Shown: positions 1 to 8,194, counted from the first letter of the stretch. The stretch is 12,633 bases of DNA from an uncultured Porphyromonadaceae bacterium (GCA_902462525.1 CABQCA010000059.1:1-12633); one strand, 5' to 3'. Program-made: numbers and translations. Notes: generated by a model not told the origin, from the sequence alone.

Positions 1-275
1 CGGGGACCGAACACACGGCCGCCGCCTACGAGGACGGGCGAGTTGATGTCGCCGATACGGCTGCCGCCGCCGCCTTTCTGCTTGTGGAGCTTGCGGGTGG
101 AACCGCTCACTTCGCTACGTTCTTTGCTCTTGTGTGTGCCCTGACGCTGGTTGGCGAGATACTGCTTCACATCGAGATAGAGGGCGTGCTCGTTGGGCTC
201 GATGGCGAATACTTCGTCATTGAGTGTCACGCGGCCTGTTTCCTGGCCTTGCTGGTTGTAAAGTGCGAGTTCCAT
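1..275 (-). CDS. rplD: 50S ribosomal protein uL4, N-terminal part (cut by window edge)
   Basis: This is the first 91 codons of ribosomal protein L4, which binds 23S rRNA early in large-subunit assembly and whose extended loop lines the peptide exit tunnel. The protein starts MELALYNQQGQ at the ATG complementary to 273-275. It then shows the typical L4 stretch with a basic TRKLHKQKGGGG segment (about residues 60-71) followed by RIGDINSPVLVGGGRVFGP, the loop that enters the tunnel wall. The frame is open to base 1, so the rest lies outside the window. It starts 2 nt after the rplC stop, so translation is probably coupled. In E. coli L4 represses the S10 operon; nothing in the visible sequence shows whether that happens here. 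The identification is secure. Confidence 0.97.
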   Translation of the reverse strand, partial: MELALYNQQGQETGRVTLNDEVFAIEPNEHALYLDVKQYLANQRQGTHKSKERSEVSGSTRKLHKQKGGGGSRIGDINSPVLVGGGRVFGP

Positions 276-277
276 GA

Positions 278-895
278 TTACTTTTCGATTAATACGATTG
301 AACCCTTGCTGCCGGGGATGGAGCCCTTAATCATGATGAGGTTGTGCTCGGGTATAACTTTGATGACCTGAAGGTTCTGGACGGTTACGCGTTCGTTGCC
401 CATCTGACCTGCCATGCGCATGCCTTTGAAGACCTTCGCAGGGTAGGAGCAGGCGCCTACCGAACCGGGTGCGCGCAGACGGTTGTGCTGGCCGTGTGTG
501 CTCTGGCCCACACCGCCGAAACCGTGGCGTTTCACTACGCCCTGGAAACCTTTGCCTTTGCTGGTGCCGATAACGTCGACGAAGTCGGCTTCTGTGAAGA
601 AGTCAGCTCCGATGGTGTCACCGAGCTTGTAGGTGTCACCAAATCCTTTGAACTCGGCCAAGTGGCGCTTGGGTTCTACTCCGGCTTTCTTGAAGTGGCC
701 GATTTCGGGCTGGGTGAGGTGCTTTTCCTTCACATCACCGAAGCCCAGCTGCAGAGCGGCATAGCCGTCCGATTCCACTGTCTTAACCTGAGTAACCACA
801 CAAGGACCTACTTCGATAACAGTGCACGGCACATTGCGGCCGTCGGCACTGAAAACGGATGTCATTCCGATTTTTCTTCCAATTAATCCTGGCAT
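278..895 (-). CDS. rplC: 50S ribosomal protein uL3
   Basis: This is ribosomal protein L3, one of the first proteins to bind 23S rRNA; its long extension reaches towards the peptidyl transferase centre. At 205 aa it has normal family length. It begins MPGLIGRKIGMTSVF and carries the conserved GTSKGKGFQG (110-119) and KVFKGMRMAGQMGNERVT (about 154-171) segments. Aligned by eye with E. coli L3, the glutamine methylated by PrmB (Gln150) falls on Ser150 within GACSYPA, so that modification could not occur here; I believe this is usual for Bacteroidetes L3. The gene follows rpsJ after 52 nt and precedes rplD by 2 nt, the normal start of the S10 gene order. It is very probably transcribed from the rpsL promoter, since no TAnnTTTG element was seen in the short spacers. 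Confidence 0.98.
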   Translation of the reverse strand: MPGLIGRKIGMTSVFSADGRNVPCTVIEVGPCVVTQVKTVESDGYAALQLGFGDVKEKHLTQPEIGHFKKAGVEPKRHLAEFKGFGDTYKLGDTIGADFFTEADFVDVIGTSKGKGFQGVVKRHGFGGVGQSTHGQHNRLRAPGSVGACSYPAKVFKGMRMAGQMGNERVTVQNLQVIKVIPEHNLIMIKGSIPGSKGSIVLIEK

Positions 896-947
896 TTCTC
901 TGTTGGTTTGTTATTGTTTATCTGTATGAGGTGTCGTTTGATGTGCA

Positions 948-1253
948 TCAGCACTTGATTTCTACTTCCACGCCGCTGGGAAGTTCGAGCTTCATGAGAG
1001 CGTCGACGATTTTGGGAGTGGCGTTGTAGATGTCGATAAGACGCTTGTAGCTGCTGAGCTGGAACTGCTCGCGGCTCTTCTTATTGACGAATGTTGAGCG
1101 GTTGACCGTGAAGATACGCTTGTGGGTGGGCAGGGGAATGGGACCGCTGATAACCGCGCCGATGCTCTTCACTGTCTTTACGATCTTCTCGGCGCTCTTG
1201 TCAACGAGAGTGTGATCGTAAGATTTAAGTTTGATACGGATTACGGGAGTCAT
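948..1253 (-). CDS. rpsJ: 30S ribosomal protein uS10 (NusE)
   Basis: This is ribosomal protein S10 of the small-subunit head, which also acts as NusE in transcription antitermination and in NusG-mediated transcription-translation coupling. It is 101 aa, the usual size. The family signature GPIPLPT (37-43) and the VNKKSREQFQ stretch (56-65) are present. It lies 21 nt after the fusA stop and 52 nt before rplC. In E. coli the str and S10 operons are separate, with tufA following fusA; here rpsJ directly follows fusA, so the two are fused, as in other Bacteroidetes. The start MTPVIRIKLKSYDH matches the family N-terminus. Confidence 0.98.
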   Translation of the reverse strand: MTPVIRIKLKSYDHTLVDKSAEKIVKTVKSIGAVISGPIPLPTHKRIFTVNRSTFVNKKSREQFQLSSYKRLIDIYNATPKIVDALMKLELPSGVEVEIKC

Positions 1254-1274
1254 ATAGTGTTGTATTTTTTATTT

Positions 1275-3401
1275 TTATTTAAGAAGGTCCACACGGCCCT
1301 GGCACTCGGTGAGTACCTCCTTGGCGATGGAAGTCGATACTTCGGAATAGTGCGAGAAGCTCATGGTCGAGGTTGCGCGGCCCGAGGTGATGGTACGCAG
1401 AGCTGTCACATAGCCGAACATTTCGGCAAGAGGCGCCTTGGCTTTTACCACGCGGGCGCCCGAACGGCTGCTTTCCATGCCTTCTACCTGACCGCGGCGT
1501 TTGTTGAGGTCGGAGATAACGTCGCCCATCGATTCCTCGGGGGTGACAACTTCGATCTTCATGATAGGCTCGAGCAGAACGGGACCGGCCTTTTCGCAGG
1601 CTTTCTTGAAGGCCTGGATAGCGCAGAGTTCGAACGACAGCTGGTCGGAGTCGACAGGATGGAACGAACCGTCGAGTACGGTCACCTTGAGGTGCTCCAC
1701 AGGGTAGCCGGCGAGAACGCCGTTCTTCATAGCTGTGGTGAAGCCTTTCTGGATCGAGGGAATGAATTCCTTGGGAATGTTGCCGCCCTTCACTTCGTCG
1801 ACGAACTGAAGATTGCCTTCGAAACCTTCGTCGACGGGTTCTACACGAACGATGATGTCGGCGAACTTACCGCGGCCGCCGGTCTGCTTCTTGAATACCT
1901 CGCGAAGTTCGACAGGACGGGTGATTGCTTCCTTGTAGGTAACCTGCGGACGGCCCTGGTTGCACTCTACCTTGAATTCGCGGCGGAGACGGTCGATGAT
2001 GATATCAAGGTGAAGCTCGCCCATACCGGAGATAACGGTCTGGCCGGTTTCTTCGTTGGTCTGCACACGGAAGGTGGGATCCTCTTCGGCGAGCTTCTGG
2101 AGGCCGACGCCGAGCTTGTCGAGGTCTTTCTGGGTTTTGGGCTCTACTGCGATACCGATCACGGGTTCGGGGAACTCCATGGCTTCGAGAACTATAGGAT
2201 GTTCTTCGTCGCAGAGGGTGTCGCCGGTGCGGATATCCTTGAAACCTACGCCTGCGCCGATATCACCGCAGCCGATCTGCTCCTTGGCATTCTGCTTGTT
2301 GGAGTGCATCTGGAAGAGGCGGCTCACACGTTCCTTCTTGCCGGAACGTGCGTTGAGCACATAGGAGCCAGCATTGACGTCGCCCGAGTAAACGCGGAAG
2401 AAGCACAGACGGCCTACATAGGGGTCGGTGGCAATCTTGAATGCCAGCGCGCACATGGGAGAATCGCTGCTGGGCTCGCGGGTGACAATTTCATCGGGAT
2501 TATCCAGCGAACGGCCTTCGACAGCGCCGCTGTCGACCGGGCTGGGCAGATAAGCGCACACAGCATCGAGGAGGCACTGAACGCCTTTGTTCTTGAACGA
2601 TGAGCCGCAGATCATCGGCACGAGGTCCATCGAAAGGGTGGCCTTGCGGAGAGCACGCTTGATTTCTTCGACAGTAATGGTGGAGGGATCGTCGAAGTAT
2701 TTTGCCATGAGATCGTCGTCGTATTCGGCGATTTTCTCAAGCATCTTGTCGCGCCACTCCTCGGCTTCGGCCTGAAGCGATGCGGGAATCTCGTCTACTT
2801 CGTAGTCAGCGCCCATAGTCTCGTCGTGCCAGAAGATAGCCTTCATCTGGATAAGGTCGACAACGCCCTTGAAAGTCTCTTCAGCACCGATAGGGATCTG
2901 AATAGGACAGGGATTGGCGCCGAGGACATCCTTGAGCTGACGCACAACCTCGAAGAAGTTGGCGCCCGAACGGTCCATCTTGTTCACGTAGCCGATACGG
3001 GGCACATTGTATTTGTCGGCCTGGCGCCATACGGTTTCGCTCTGAGGCTCAACACCGCCCACAGCGCAGAAAGCGGCGACAGCACCGTCGAGAACACGCA
3101 GCGAACGCTCCACCTCGACGGTGAAATCGACGTGTCCCGGGGTGTCTATAAGGTTGATTTTGAATTTTTCGTCGTTGTACTTCCAGAAAGTAGTAGTAGC
3201 GGCCGAGGTAATGGTGATGCCTCGTTCCTGCTCCTGCTCCATCCAGTCCATGGTAGCGGCACCGTCGTGCACCTCACCGATTTTGTGCGTAAGGCCTGTA
3301 TAGAAAAGGATACGCTCCGATGTGGTGGTTTTACCGGCGTCGATGTGGGCCATGATGCCGATGTTGCGGGTATACTTAAGAAGTTCGTCAGATTTTGCCA
3401 T
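1275..3401 (-). CDS. fusA: Translation elongation factor G
   Basis: EF-G is the GTPase that drives tRNA-mRNA translocation and, with RRF, ribosome recycling. This 708-aa protein has the full five-domain length. GTPase motifs are intact: P-loop AHIDAGKT (18-25), switch I RGITI (60-64), switch II DTPGH (86-90, with the catalytic His90) and NKMD (140-143). Domain IV starts around the VTYKEAI segment, and domain V ends with FGYVTALRTITSGRATSTMSF-type sequence. Because it is intact and lies between rpsG and rpsJ, it is the canonical housekeeping EF-G rather than the second EF-G paralogue (EF-G2) known in Bacteroides. Spacers are 42 nt to rpsG and 21 nt to rpsJ. A long open frame on the opposite strand (1122-2603) reflects codon bias, not a gene. 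Confidence 0.98.
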   Translation of the reverse strand: MAKSDELLKYTRNIGIMAHIDAGKTTTSERILFYTGLTHKIGEVHDGAATMDWMEQEQERGITITSAATTTFWKYNDEKFKINLIDTPGHVDFTVEVERSLRVLDGAVAAFCAVGGVEPQSETVWRQADKYNVPRIGYVNKMDRSGANFFEVVRQLKDVLGANPCPIQIPIGAEETFKGVVDLIQMKAIFWHDETMGADYEVDEIPASLQAEAEEWRDKMLEKIAEYDDDLMAKYFDDPSTITVEEIKRALRKATLSMDLVPMICGSSFKNKGVQCLLDAVCAYLPSPVDSGAVEGRSLDNPDEIVTREPSSDSPMCALAFKIATDPYVGRLCFFRVYSGDVNAGSYVLNARSGKKERVSRLFQMHSNKQNAKEQIGCGDIGAGVGFKDIRTGDTLCDEEHPIVLEAMEFPEPVIGIAVEPKTQKDLDKLGVGLQKLAEEDPTFRVQTNEETGQTVISGMGELHLDIIIDRLRREFKVECNQGRPQVTYKEAITRPVELREVFKKQTGGRGKFADIIVRVEPVDEGFEGNLQFVDEVKGGNIPKEFIPSIQKGFTTAMKNGVLAGYPVEHLKVTVLDGSFHPVDSDQLSFELCAIQAFKKACEKAGPVLLEPIMKIEVVTPEESMGDVISDLNKRRGQVEGMESSRSGARVVKAKAPLAEMFGYVTALRTITSGRATSTMSFSHYSEVSTSIAKEVLTECQGRVDLLK

Positions 3402-3443
3402 TTCAGGAATATCGATTATGAATTATCAATTAAAGAAAGGCTC

Positions 3444-3920
3444 TTAGAAACGGAAGTGAGCGAAAGCACGGTTGGCCTCGGCCATCTTGTGCATGTCTTC
3501 CTTACGCTTGAAAGCGCCGCCCTGCTGGTTGTAGGCGTCAACGATTTCGGCAGCGAGCTTGTCGGCCATCGTCTTGCCGCCACGTTTGCGGGCATAGAGA
3601 ATTAGATTCTTCATCGATATCGATTCCTTGCGGTCGGCGCGGATCTCGGTAGGCACCTGGAAGGTGGCACCGCCCACGCGACGGCTCTTCACTTCTACCT
3701 GAGGCGTAACGTTCTCGAGGGCTTTTTTCCAGATTTCGAGGGCGCTGAGCTCTTCGTTGGGCATTTTCGACTTCACAGTCTCGAGTGCGGTGTAGAAGAT
3801 GGTGAAGGCGGTAGATTTCTTACCGTCGTACATGAGGTGGTTGACAAATTTTGTCACACGCACTTCGTTGAAAACGGGATCGGGGAGAATGACCCGTTTC
3901 TTAGGCTTTGACTTTCTCAT
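3444..3920 (-). CDS. rpsG: 30S ribosomal protein uS7
   Basis: This is ribosomal protein S7, the primary 16S rRNA-binding protein that starts assembly of the small-subunit head and lies near the E-site tRNA. It is 158 aa, normal for the family. It starts MRKSKPKKR and contains the hallmark stretch DPVFNEVRVTKFVNHLMYDG (14-33), then VGGATFQVP and a basic ARKRGGKTMADKLAAE segment. It lies 190 nt downstream of rpsL, an unusually long gap for this operon, and 42 nt upstream of fusA. In E. coli S7 represses its own operon by binding the rpsL-rpsG intercistronic mRNA; the long spacer with a GC-rich hairpin here would allow something similar, but that is inference. Confidence 0.98.
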   Translation of the reverse strand: MRKSKPKKRVILPDPVFNEVRVTKFVNHLMYDGKKSTAFTIFYTALETVKSKMPNEELSALEIWKKALENVTPQVEVKSRRVGGATFQVPTEIRADRKESISMKNLILYARKRGGKTMADKLAAEIVDAYNQQGGAFKRKEDMHKMAEANRAFAHFRF

Positions 3921-3977
3921 TAGAGTGTCTCGGTGTTGTTGTTTTTGATTGCTTGGTTGCTTGCTTCGTTCGTCTTC

Positions 3978-4001
3978 AGCTTGCGGCCTCTGCCGCGGGC
4001 T
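3978..4001 (-). promoter_or_regulatory. Hairpin in the rpsL-rpsG spacer, candidate S7 autoregulatory element
   Basis: As minus-strand RNA this reads AGC, CC, GCGGC, loop AGAG, GCCGC, AA, GCU. That is a 5-bp GC stem with a tetraloop, a 2x2 internal mismatch and a further 3 bp. No T-tract follows on the minus strand, so it is not an intrinsic terminator. It lies in the 190-nt gap between rpsL and rpsG, where S7 binds its own mRNA in E. coli. The hairpin is visible in the sequence; the regulatory role is inferred from operon position alone. Confidence 0.35.
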
Positions 4002-4110
4002 TACTCAACCAAAAGGTTTGCTGCAAGAAATGCAAAAACGAGTTAAAGATAAATTTGTTTAATCTCGCGGTGCGTTCAGAGTCGCTTCACCCGCCTTACA
4101 CGAAGGCAGA

Positions 4111-4500
4111 TTACTTCTTGGCTGCACCGGCCTTGGGACGCTTGGCTCCGTACTTGGAGCGGCGCTGTGTGCGGTCCTTCACACCGGCGGTATCGAGTGT
4201 GCCGCGGACGATGTGATAGCGTACACCGGGAAGATCCTTCACACGGCCGCCACGAACCAGAACGATCGAGTGTTCCTGCAGGTTGTGACCTTCGCCGGGA
4301 ATGTAGGAGTTGACTTCCTTACCGTTGGTGAGACGTACACGGGCAACCTTACGCATTGCCGAGTTAGGTTTCTTGGGGGTGGTGGTGTACACGCGCACGC
4401 ATACGCCGCGACGCTGGGGGCACGAGTCCAGAGCGGGGCTCTTGCTCTTGTCTACCAGGCTGACACGTCCTTTGCGTACTAATTGCTGAATACTGGGCAT
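4111..4500 (-). CDS. rpsL: 30S ribosomal protein uS12
   Basis: Ribosomal protein S12 sits at the decoding centre and affects translational accuracy. It is 129 aa and aligns without gaps to E. coli S12 through most of its length. The TTTPKKPNSAMRKV loop carries Lys43 and the RVKDLPGV loop carries Lys88, the two positions classically changed in streptomycin resistance; both are wild type. Asp89, the residue methylthiolated by RimO where that enzyme exists, is also present. It is the first gene of the fused str/S10 operon. The start MPSIQQLVRKG matches the family. No Shine-Dalgarno sequence precedes it, only an A-rich stretch (ACAAACAAACTAAG), as usual in Bacteroidetes. Confidence 0.98.
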   Translation of the reverse strand: MPSIQQLVRKGRVSLVDKSKSPALDSCPQRRGVCVRVYTTTPKKPNSAMRKVARVRLTNGKEVNSYIPGEGHNLQEHSIVLVRGGRVKDLPGVRYHIVRGTLDTAGVKDRTQRRSKYGAKRPKAGAAKK

Positions 4501-4661
4501 CTTAGTTTGTTTGTGTTATACTTATAGTTTCTCTTTTGTTTCTGTTTCTCGTTTTTGTGCCGGAGAGCCGCAGGCTTTTTATACGTTCACAACGCCACCC
4601 ATTGCTTTATCTCTCAATCGATTAGCAACGGAGCGGCATATCTGCGTACTCTTCAACGCCG

Positions 4662-4693
4662 CAAAATTAGCAATTATTTGGCTAACTACCAAA
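4662..4693 (-). promoter_or_regulatory. Bacteroidetes-type promoter for the str/S10 operon
   Basis: On the minus strand TTTG (4693-4690) is followed after 20 bp by TAATTTTG (4669-4662). This matches the Bacteroidetes primary sigma factor consensus of a -33 TTTG and a -7 TAnnTTTG. A run of nine T (4721-4713) lies just upstream of the -33 element and may act like an UP element, which suits a highly expressed ribosomal operon. Transcription would start near 4656, giving a leader of about 155 nt before rpsL. The start site itself is inferred. Confidence 0.72.
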
Positions 4694-4785
4694 CATTTTG
4701 CTCTTTTTCCACAAAAAAAAATTCAAGTCCCGTTCAAACTACGGCTCACGCCCAATGTTAAACAAAGTTAAAAATAGAATTTGTC

Positions 4786-4801
4786 ATGCAGTCTTCTGCA
4801 T
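4786..4801 (-). terminator. Weak hairpin after the TPR gene, possible terminator
   Basis: ATGCAG and CTGCAT form a 6-bp stem around a 4-nt loop. On the minus strand it is followed by GACAAATTCTATTTTTAAC, so a T-rich stretch is present but is not adjacent. It lies about 150 nt after the TPR stop and before the ribosomal promoter. It could end the upstream transcript, or simply be chance structure in AT-rich DNA. Confidence 0.25.
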
Positions 4802-4951
4802 TTAGCGCTATCAGAATAATAAAAAAGCATTTTAAAACATCGGTTTCCCGACCGGAATTGCTTATATTTGCAAATCCTGATACCGGCATATGAAAAGAAT
4901 GACTCTGACGGAGCTGCCTAAGAAGTTCAGAGATCATGGAAAACCAAGCTC

Positions 4952-6277
4952 TTACTGCCCGGTAACTTTCAATTCTGTGAGAAGTTTCACAAACCTGGCA
5001 ACATCAACTTCGCCATCGATAAAGTCAAGTGAAGAGTGTATGGCATCGGGCGAGGAAGTGCCTATTGCCCAGTCGACTAACAGCGACTTTTCAAGCATAT
5101 ACGTCCTAATCCCGTCTTTCGCAGTCACGAAGGCAACATACAGACACAGAGGCGCTTCCTCCGGTTCCGGAAACGTCCACACATACATAGTCTTATCGTC
5201 TGTATCGACTGCCGTCACCTCGATTTGCAAGTTGGAGAAAGGCGACTTGTAACCGTTTTTCTCAGGCATATCGACATTTGCGAAACCAGGCTCCGAAAAG
5301 ACTTCCGCCTGATCGGCAGGCACCACAGACGCAACCAATGGCAGCCATTTGAAGAAATAATCGTAAAGACGCAGCGGCTCAAGAGGCGTCCGAATCCTGT
5401 TTTCAAGTTCGGCAACACTCTGTTTGGCCTCTTCGCTCATACACTCCGAATCCTTAATTTCGCTGCATATGTTCAATGCAGCCACAGTATCGCCTTCAAC
5501 AAAATTCACATAAGCCATATTATAACGCACAAGGCCGTCGCAAGGCTGCAGTTCAAAAGCACGGCTCATATATCCGAGGGCTGTTTTGGAATCGCCGGTA
5601 TTGAAAGCTATGCCGCCCATAAGATTAAGAAGCTCTACGTTTTCGGGAAATCGCACAAGAGCTTTGCGGCCAAGAGCGGCAGCCATAGCCACCGCCGCCG
5701 TGTCGCCCTCCATATACATGCTGCGGGCATAATCGAAAGCAGCGTTCGAAATAATGCTCTCAGCCGAATCGCCCAAAACTGCCCCATTGGTCCAGCGCCA
5801 GTCACAGTCGCTGCAACTCAACACATTGCCTATCGCGTCGTACACCGTATTCCATTCACCGAAAAAAGACGCGGCACCAGCCTTGCCCAAACAGAAATCA
5901 AGACGCTCGGGAAAGGCGCCAATTCCACGCTCGATTTCGGCAATGGCAACGCGATAGAGAGAATCGTCCCGCACTATCCTCTCTGCCATGGAGCCGACTT
6001 TATTGCCGAGTGAATCGGTGAGGATAAACGCCTCTCCTTCCGGAAGAGTATCGTCTGTCAGTTCTATAACCGATTGCTGCGCCCGATTGAGCAGAAGATT
6101 AAAGCGCGCGGGATACAGCTCGGGGTCGTCGGGCAATGACGCCTCCCATAGCCGGAGCAGGCTGTCGGCCTCTTCTAAACGATCGTCGCCGAATGCATTT
6201 TTGAATGCCGAAGGGTAGTCTGTGGCAAAACACGCCACAAACATTGCGGCAAAAACTAAAAGCACAAGTTTCTTCAT
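4952..6277 (-). CDS. Secreted TPR-containing protein of unknown function
   Basis: This 441-aa protein is not one I can name. The N-terminus (MKKLVLLVFAAMFVACFATDY) is an export signal. Cys16 might be a lipid-attachment cysteine, but the preceding FVA is a poor lipobox, so signal peptidase I cleavage after about residue 18 is equally possible. Two tetratricopeptide-like helix pairs are visible at about 212-279 (PENVELLNLMGGIAFNTGDS, and RYNMAYVNFVEGDTVAALNI). Residues 30-200 are helical and may hold further degenerate repeats. The C-terminal 140 residues, including MYVWTFPEPEEAPLCLYVAF (364-383), look like a separate beta-rich domain. TPRs mediate protein binding, so a scaffold or envelope role is possible. 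It follows the GH2 gene by 80 nt on the same strand with no clear promoter between, so the two may be co-transcribed. Confidence 0.85.
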   Translation of the reverse strand: MKKLVLLVFAAMFVACFATDYPSAFKNAFGDDRLEEADSLLRLWEASLPDDPELYPARFNLLLNRAQQSVIELTDDTLPEGEAFILTDSLGNKVGSMAERIVRDDSLYRVAIAEIERGIGAFPERLDFCLGKAGAASFFGEWNTVYDAIGNVLSCSDCDWRWTNGAVLGDSAESIISNAAFDYARSMYMEGDTAAVAMAAALGRKALVRFPENVELLNLMGGIAFNTGDSKTALGYMSRAFELQPCDGLVRYNMAYVNFVEGDTVAALNICSEIKDSECMSEEAKQSVAELENRIRTPLEPLRLYDYFFKWLPLVASVVPADQAEVFSEPGFANVDMPEKNGYKSPFSNLQIEVTAVDTDDKTMYVWTFPEPEEAPLCLYVAFVTAKDGIRTYMLEKSLLVDWAIGTSSPDAIHSSLDFIDGEVDVARFVKLLTELKVTGQ

Positions 6278-6357
6278 AGCGATAAAAGGTTACTGTTCAA
6301 CTGTTATGCGGAAAGGCGAATTATACCGAAGAATCGCGTTCCTGATTATGGCCGGAC

Positions 6358-8169
6358 CTATCGGAAATTGCTCAGCGAGCGGTTTGCCCGGCGCACGCGG
6401 TCGGCGTCGACCTTGAGTACTTTGCGGTCGTATGTCATCAGGCCGTTGACTTCATTCTCCACGTCGGTAGTCTGAGTATAGACGGCCCCTGTGTAGCCGC
6501 TACGGGCAAGGCGCAGAAGGTCGTCGACATATTTCACATAGAGGTCGGTCACTTCGGCGGAACTGTTGAACTTCACGTAGCCCCAGTTGCGGTCGGGAGA
6601 CCACACATGTCCTTTCACCGCCAAGCCTATGCCGCCGTATTCGCCGAGCACATTGGCACGGCCCGGATCGATAAGCAGCATCTGCGGGTCGGGATAATGG
6701 TGTATATCGAGCATATCCCCAACAGGATAGTGGTTGCCGCCGCTGGCCGGGTTGACAAGACGCGTGGGGTCGTATTCCTTTGTCCAGCCGACAATTTCAG
6801 GCGTCTTGAACTGCCCCCATCCTTCGTTGAAAGGCACCCATACGGCAATCGACGGATAGTTGCGCAGAGCGTCGATGATGTCCTTCCATTCGCGGCGGAA
6901 GATGGCCTCACTTTCTGGGCTGCGCGGCTTCTCGACACCGTCGAAGTAGTTGTACTGCTGCCAGTCGGCCCATCGGTCGCCGTTCGGCATATCCTGCCAC
7001 ACGAGTATTCCGGCGCGGTCGCAGTAGGTGTACCAAGTGGCAGGTTCCACCTTCACATGCTTTCGGATCATATTGAATCCGAGGTCTTTGGTCTTGTCGA
7101 TGTCGGATATCATGGCCTCGTAGGTCGGGGCAGTATAGAGGCCGTCGGGCCACCAGCCCTGATCGAGTGGTCCGAAGTGGAAAATATCCTTGTCGTTAAG
7201 GCGGAAACGGACAATGCCATTGGAGTCGCGTGCCGTCGACACTTTGCGCATGGCTGCGTAGCTCTTCACTCTGTCGACGGTTTTGCCGCCTGAGGTGATT
7301 GTGATGTCGAGGTCATATATGGCGGGGCTGTCGGGGCTCCACAGCTTCATGTCGGCAGGCATGACCACTTCCACCGGTTCGCCTGAAACACTGCGTGCTG
7401 AAGCAATAGTACGACCGTCCTCGCTGACTGTGACTTCGGTCACCATCGATGGATCGGCGTGCGCGGGCGTGACATCGACCGCTATACGCCGGCGGTCGAT
7501 GTCGGGCGTGGTATGCAGCGAAGCTATGTGGTTAGTCGCGGCCACCGGTTCGAGCCACACCGTCTGCCATATGCCGGTAACATTGGTGTAGAAACATCCC
7601 TTAGGCTTGTCGGTCTGCTTGCCCAGCGGCTGATGCCCGCTTCTCGACGGGTCGGTGACACGCACGGTGAGTGTATTCGGGCCTTTTGCATCGAGTGCCG
7701 GAGTGATGTTGAGGGAGAAGGGGGTGTACCCGCCTTTGTGCGAACCCACGCGGACATCATTCACCCACACCTCGCAGGCCCAGTCGACGGCGCCGAAATT
7801 GAGCAACACGTCCTCGCCTTTCCACGCAGCCGGCACTTTGAGACTGCGGCGGTACCACAGCGCTTCGTCCGGACTTACGGTGCGTCCTACACCCGAGAGG
7901 CTCGACTCCACGCAGTATGGCACCAGAATCTCGCCCTGCCACTGCTCGGGTTCCGCTTCGGCTGCCGGTACGATTGCGTACTGCCACAGGCCGTTGAGAT
8001 TTTCCCACTCAGTTCGCTCCATCACCGGGCGCGGATAAACGTTCCACGGCTTTTCGGGAGTAACATCGGCGGCCCACTCGGTAGCGATACGGCCGCCGAC
8101 CGGCTCCCAGGCCTCTGCCGCAGGCGCCATAAGCGCAGCGGCGGCTATCAGAATAATCGTTTTATTCAT
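6358..8169 (-). CDS. Periplasmic glycoside hydrolase family 2 protein (beta-galactosidase/beta-glucuronidase-like)
   Basis: This GH2 enzyme should hydrolyse beta-glycosides with retention of configuration. I use the ATG at 8169 (603 aa) because it begins a clean signal peptide, MNKTIILIAAAALMAPAAEA, with AEA before the cut. A GTG at 8187 would add six residues ahead of it and overlaps a promoter-like element. Domains in order are: sugar-binding jelly roll (about 45-210, with WENLNGLWQYAI and the RVGSHKGGYTPFSLNIT segment), immunoglobulin-like sandwich (about 212-312), and TIM barrel (about 315-600). The acid/base is Glu449 in FNEGWG and the nucleophile is Glu510 in GEYGG; both are present. 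At about 600 aa it is shorter than LacZ and closer to the compact GH2 proteins common in Bacteroidetes. Substrate cannot be told from sequence; galactosides are likely given the GH20 neighbour 71 nt upstream. Confidence 0.93.
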   Translation of the reverse strand: MNKTIILIAAAALMAPAAEAWEPVGGRIATEWAADVTPEKPWNVYPRPVMERTEWENLNGLWQYAIVPAAEAEPEQWQGEILVPYCVESSLSGVGRTVSPDEALWYRRSLKVPAAWKGEDVLLNFGAVDWACEVWVNDVRVGSHKGGYTPFSLNITPALDAKGPNTLTVRVTDPSRSGHQPLGKQTDKPKGCFYTNVTGIWQTVWLEPVAATNHIASLHTTPDIDRRRIAVDVTPAHADPSMVTEVTVSEDGRTIASARSVSGEPVEVVMPADMKLWSPDSPAIYDLDITITSGGKTVDRVKSYAAMRKVSTARDSNGIVRFRLNDKDIFHFGPLDQGWWPDGLYTAPTYEAMISDIDKTKDLGFNMIRKHVKVEPATWYTYCDRAGILVWQDMPNGDRWADWQQYNYFDGVEKPRSPESEAIFRREWKDIIDALRNYPSIAVWVPFNEGWGQFKTPEIVGWTKEYDPTRLVNPASGGNHYPVGDMLDIHHYPDPQMLLIDPGRANVLGEYGGIGLAVKGHVWSPDRNWGYVKFNSSAEVTDLYVKYVDDLLRLARSGYTGAVYTQTTDVENEVNGLMTYDRKVLKVDADRVRRANRSLSNFR

Positions 8170-8186
8170 TGTCGGTTTAAAATTCA

Positions 8187-8194
8187 CAAATGTA
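8187..8194 (-). promoter_or_regulatory. Possible -7 element upstream of the GH2 gene
   Basis: TACATTTG on the minus strand fits TAnnTTTG and ends 17 nt before the GH2 ATG at 8169. No TTTG lies at the expected 19-21 bp spacing; the nearest is at about 12 bp. It may be an internal promoter giving the GH2 gene some independence from the GH20 gene, or chance. Confidence 0.3.

Larger units (their letters stand above)
4501..4951. other. Gene-free AT-rich region between rpsL and the TPR gene
   Basis: This 451-bp stretch has no convincing coding sequence. From right to left on the minus strand it holds the end of the TPR transcript, two weak hairpins (4841-4854, CGGT/ACCG around 6 nt; 4786-4801), a second TAnnTTTG-like element (4763-4770, no matching -33), a run of nine A on the plus strand (4713-4721, a T-tract upstream of the operon promoter), the main promoter (4662-4693) and an rpsL leader of about 155 nt. 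The leader contains a small AGCC/GGCT hairpin (4566-4576). A plus-strand reading frame starting at 4890 runs antisense into the TPR gene and looks non-coding. Confidence 0.7.

Noticed and set aside
1122..2603. A 493-codon open frame on the plus strand
   Set aside because: It lies entirely antisense to rpsJ and fusA, shows no recognisable motifs, and is explained by the biased codon use of highly expressed genes.
4566..4576. AGCC-GCA-GGCT hairpin followed by five T on the plus strand, as a terminator
   Set aside because: The stem is only 4 bp and no plus-strand gene lies upstream; it is inside the rpsL leader on the transcribed strand.
4890..5252. A plus-strand frame of 120 codons with a TATATTTG element at 4863-4870 upstream
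   Set aside because: Most of it is antisense to the TPR gene, its sequence is low-complexity Ser/Thr-rich as expected of a shadow frame, and no -33 TTTG lies at the right spacing. Antisense transcription cannot be excluded.
8170..8187. GTG start of the GH2 gene at 8187
   Set aside because: The ATG at 8169 starts directly with a standard signal peptide, and the GTG overlaps the TACATTTG element.
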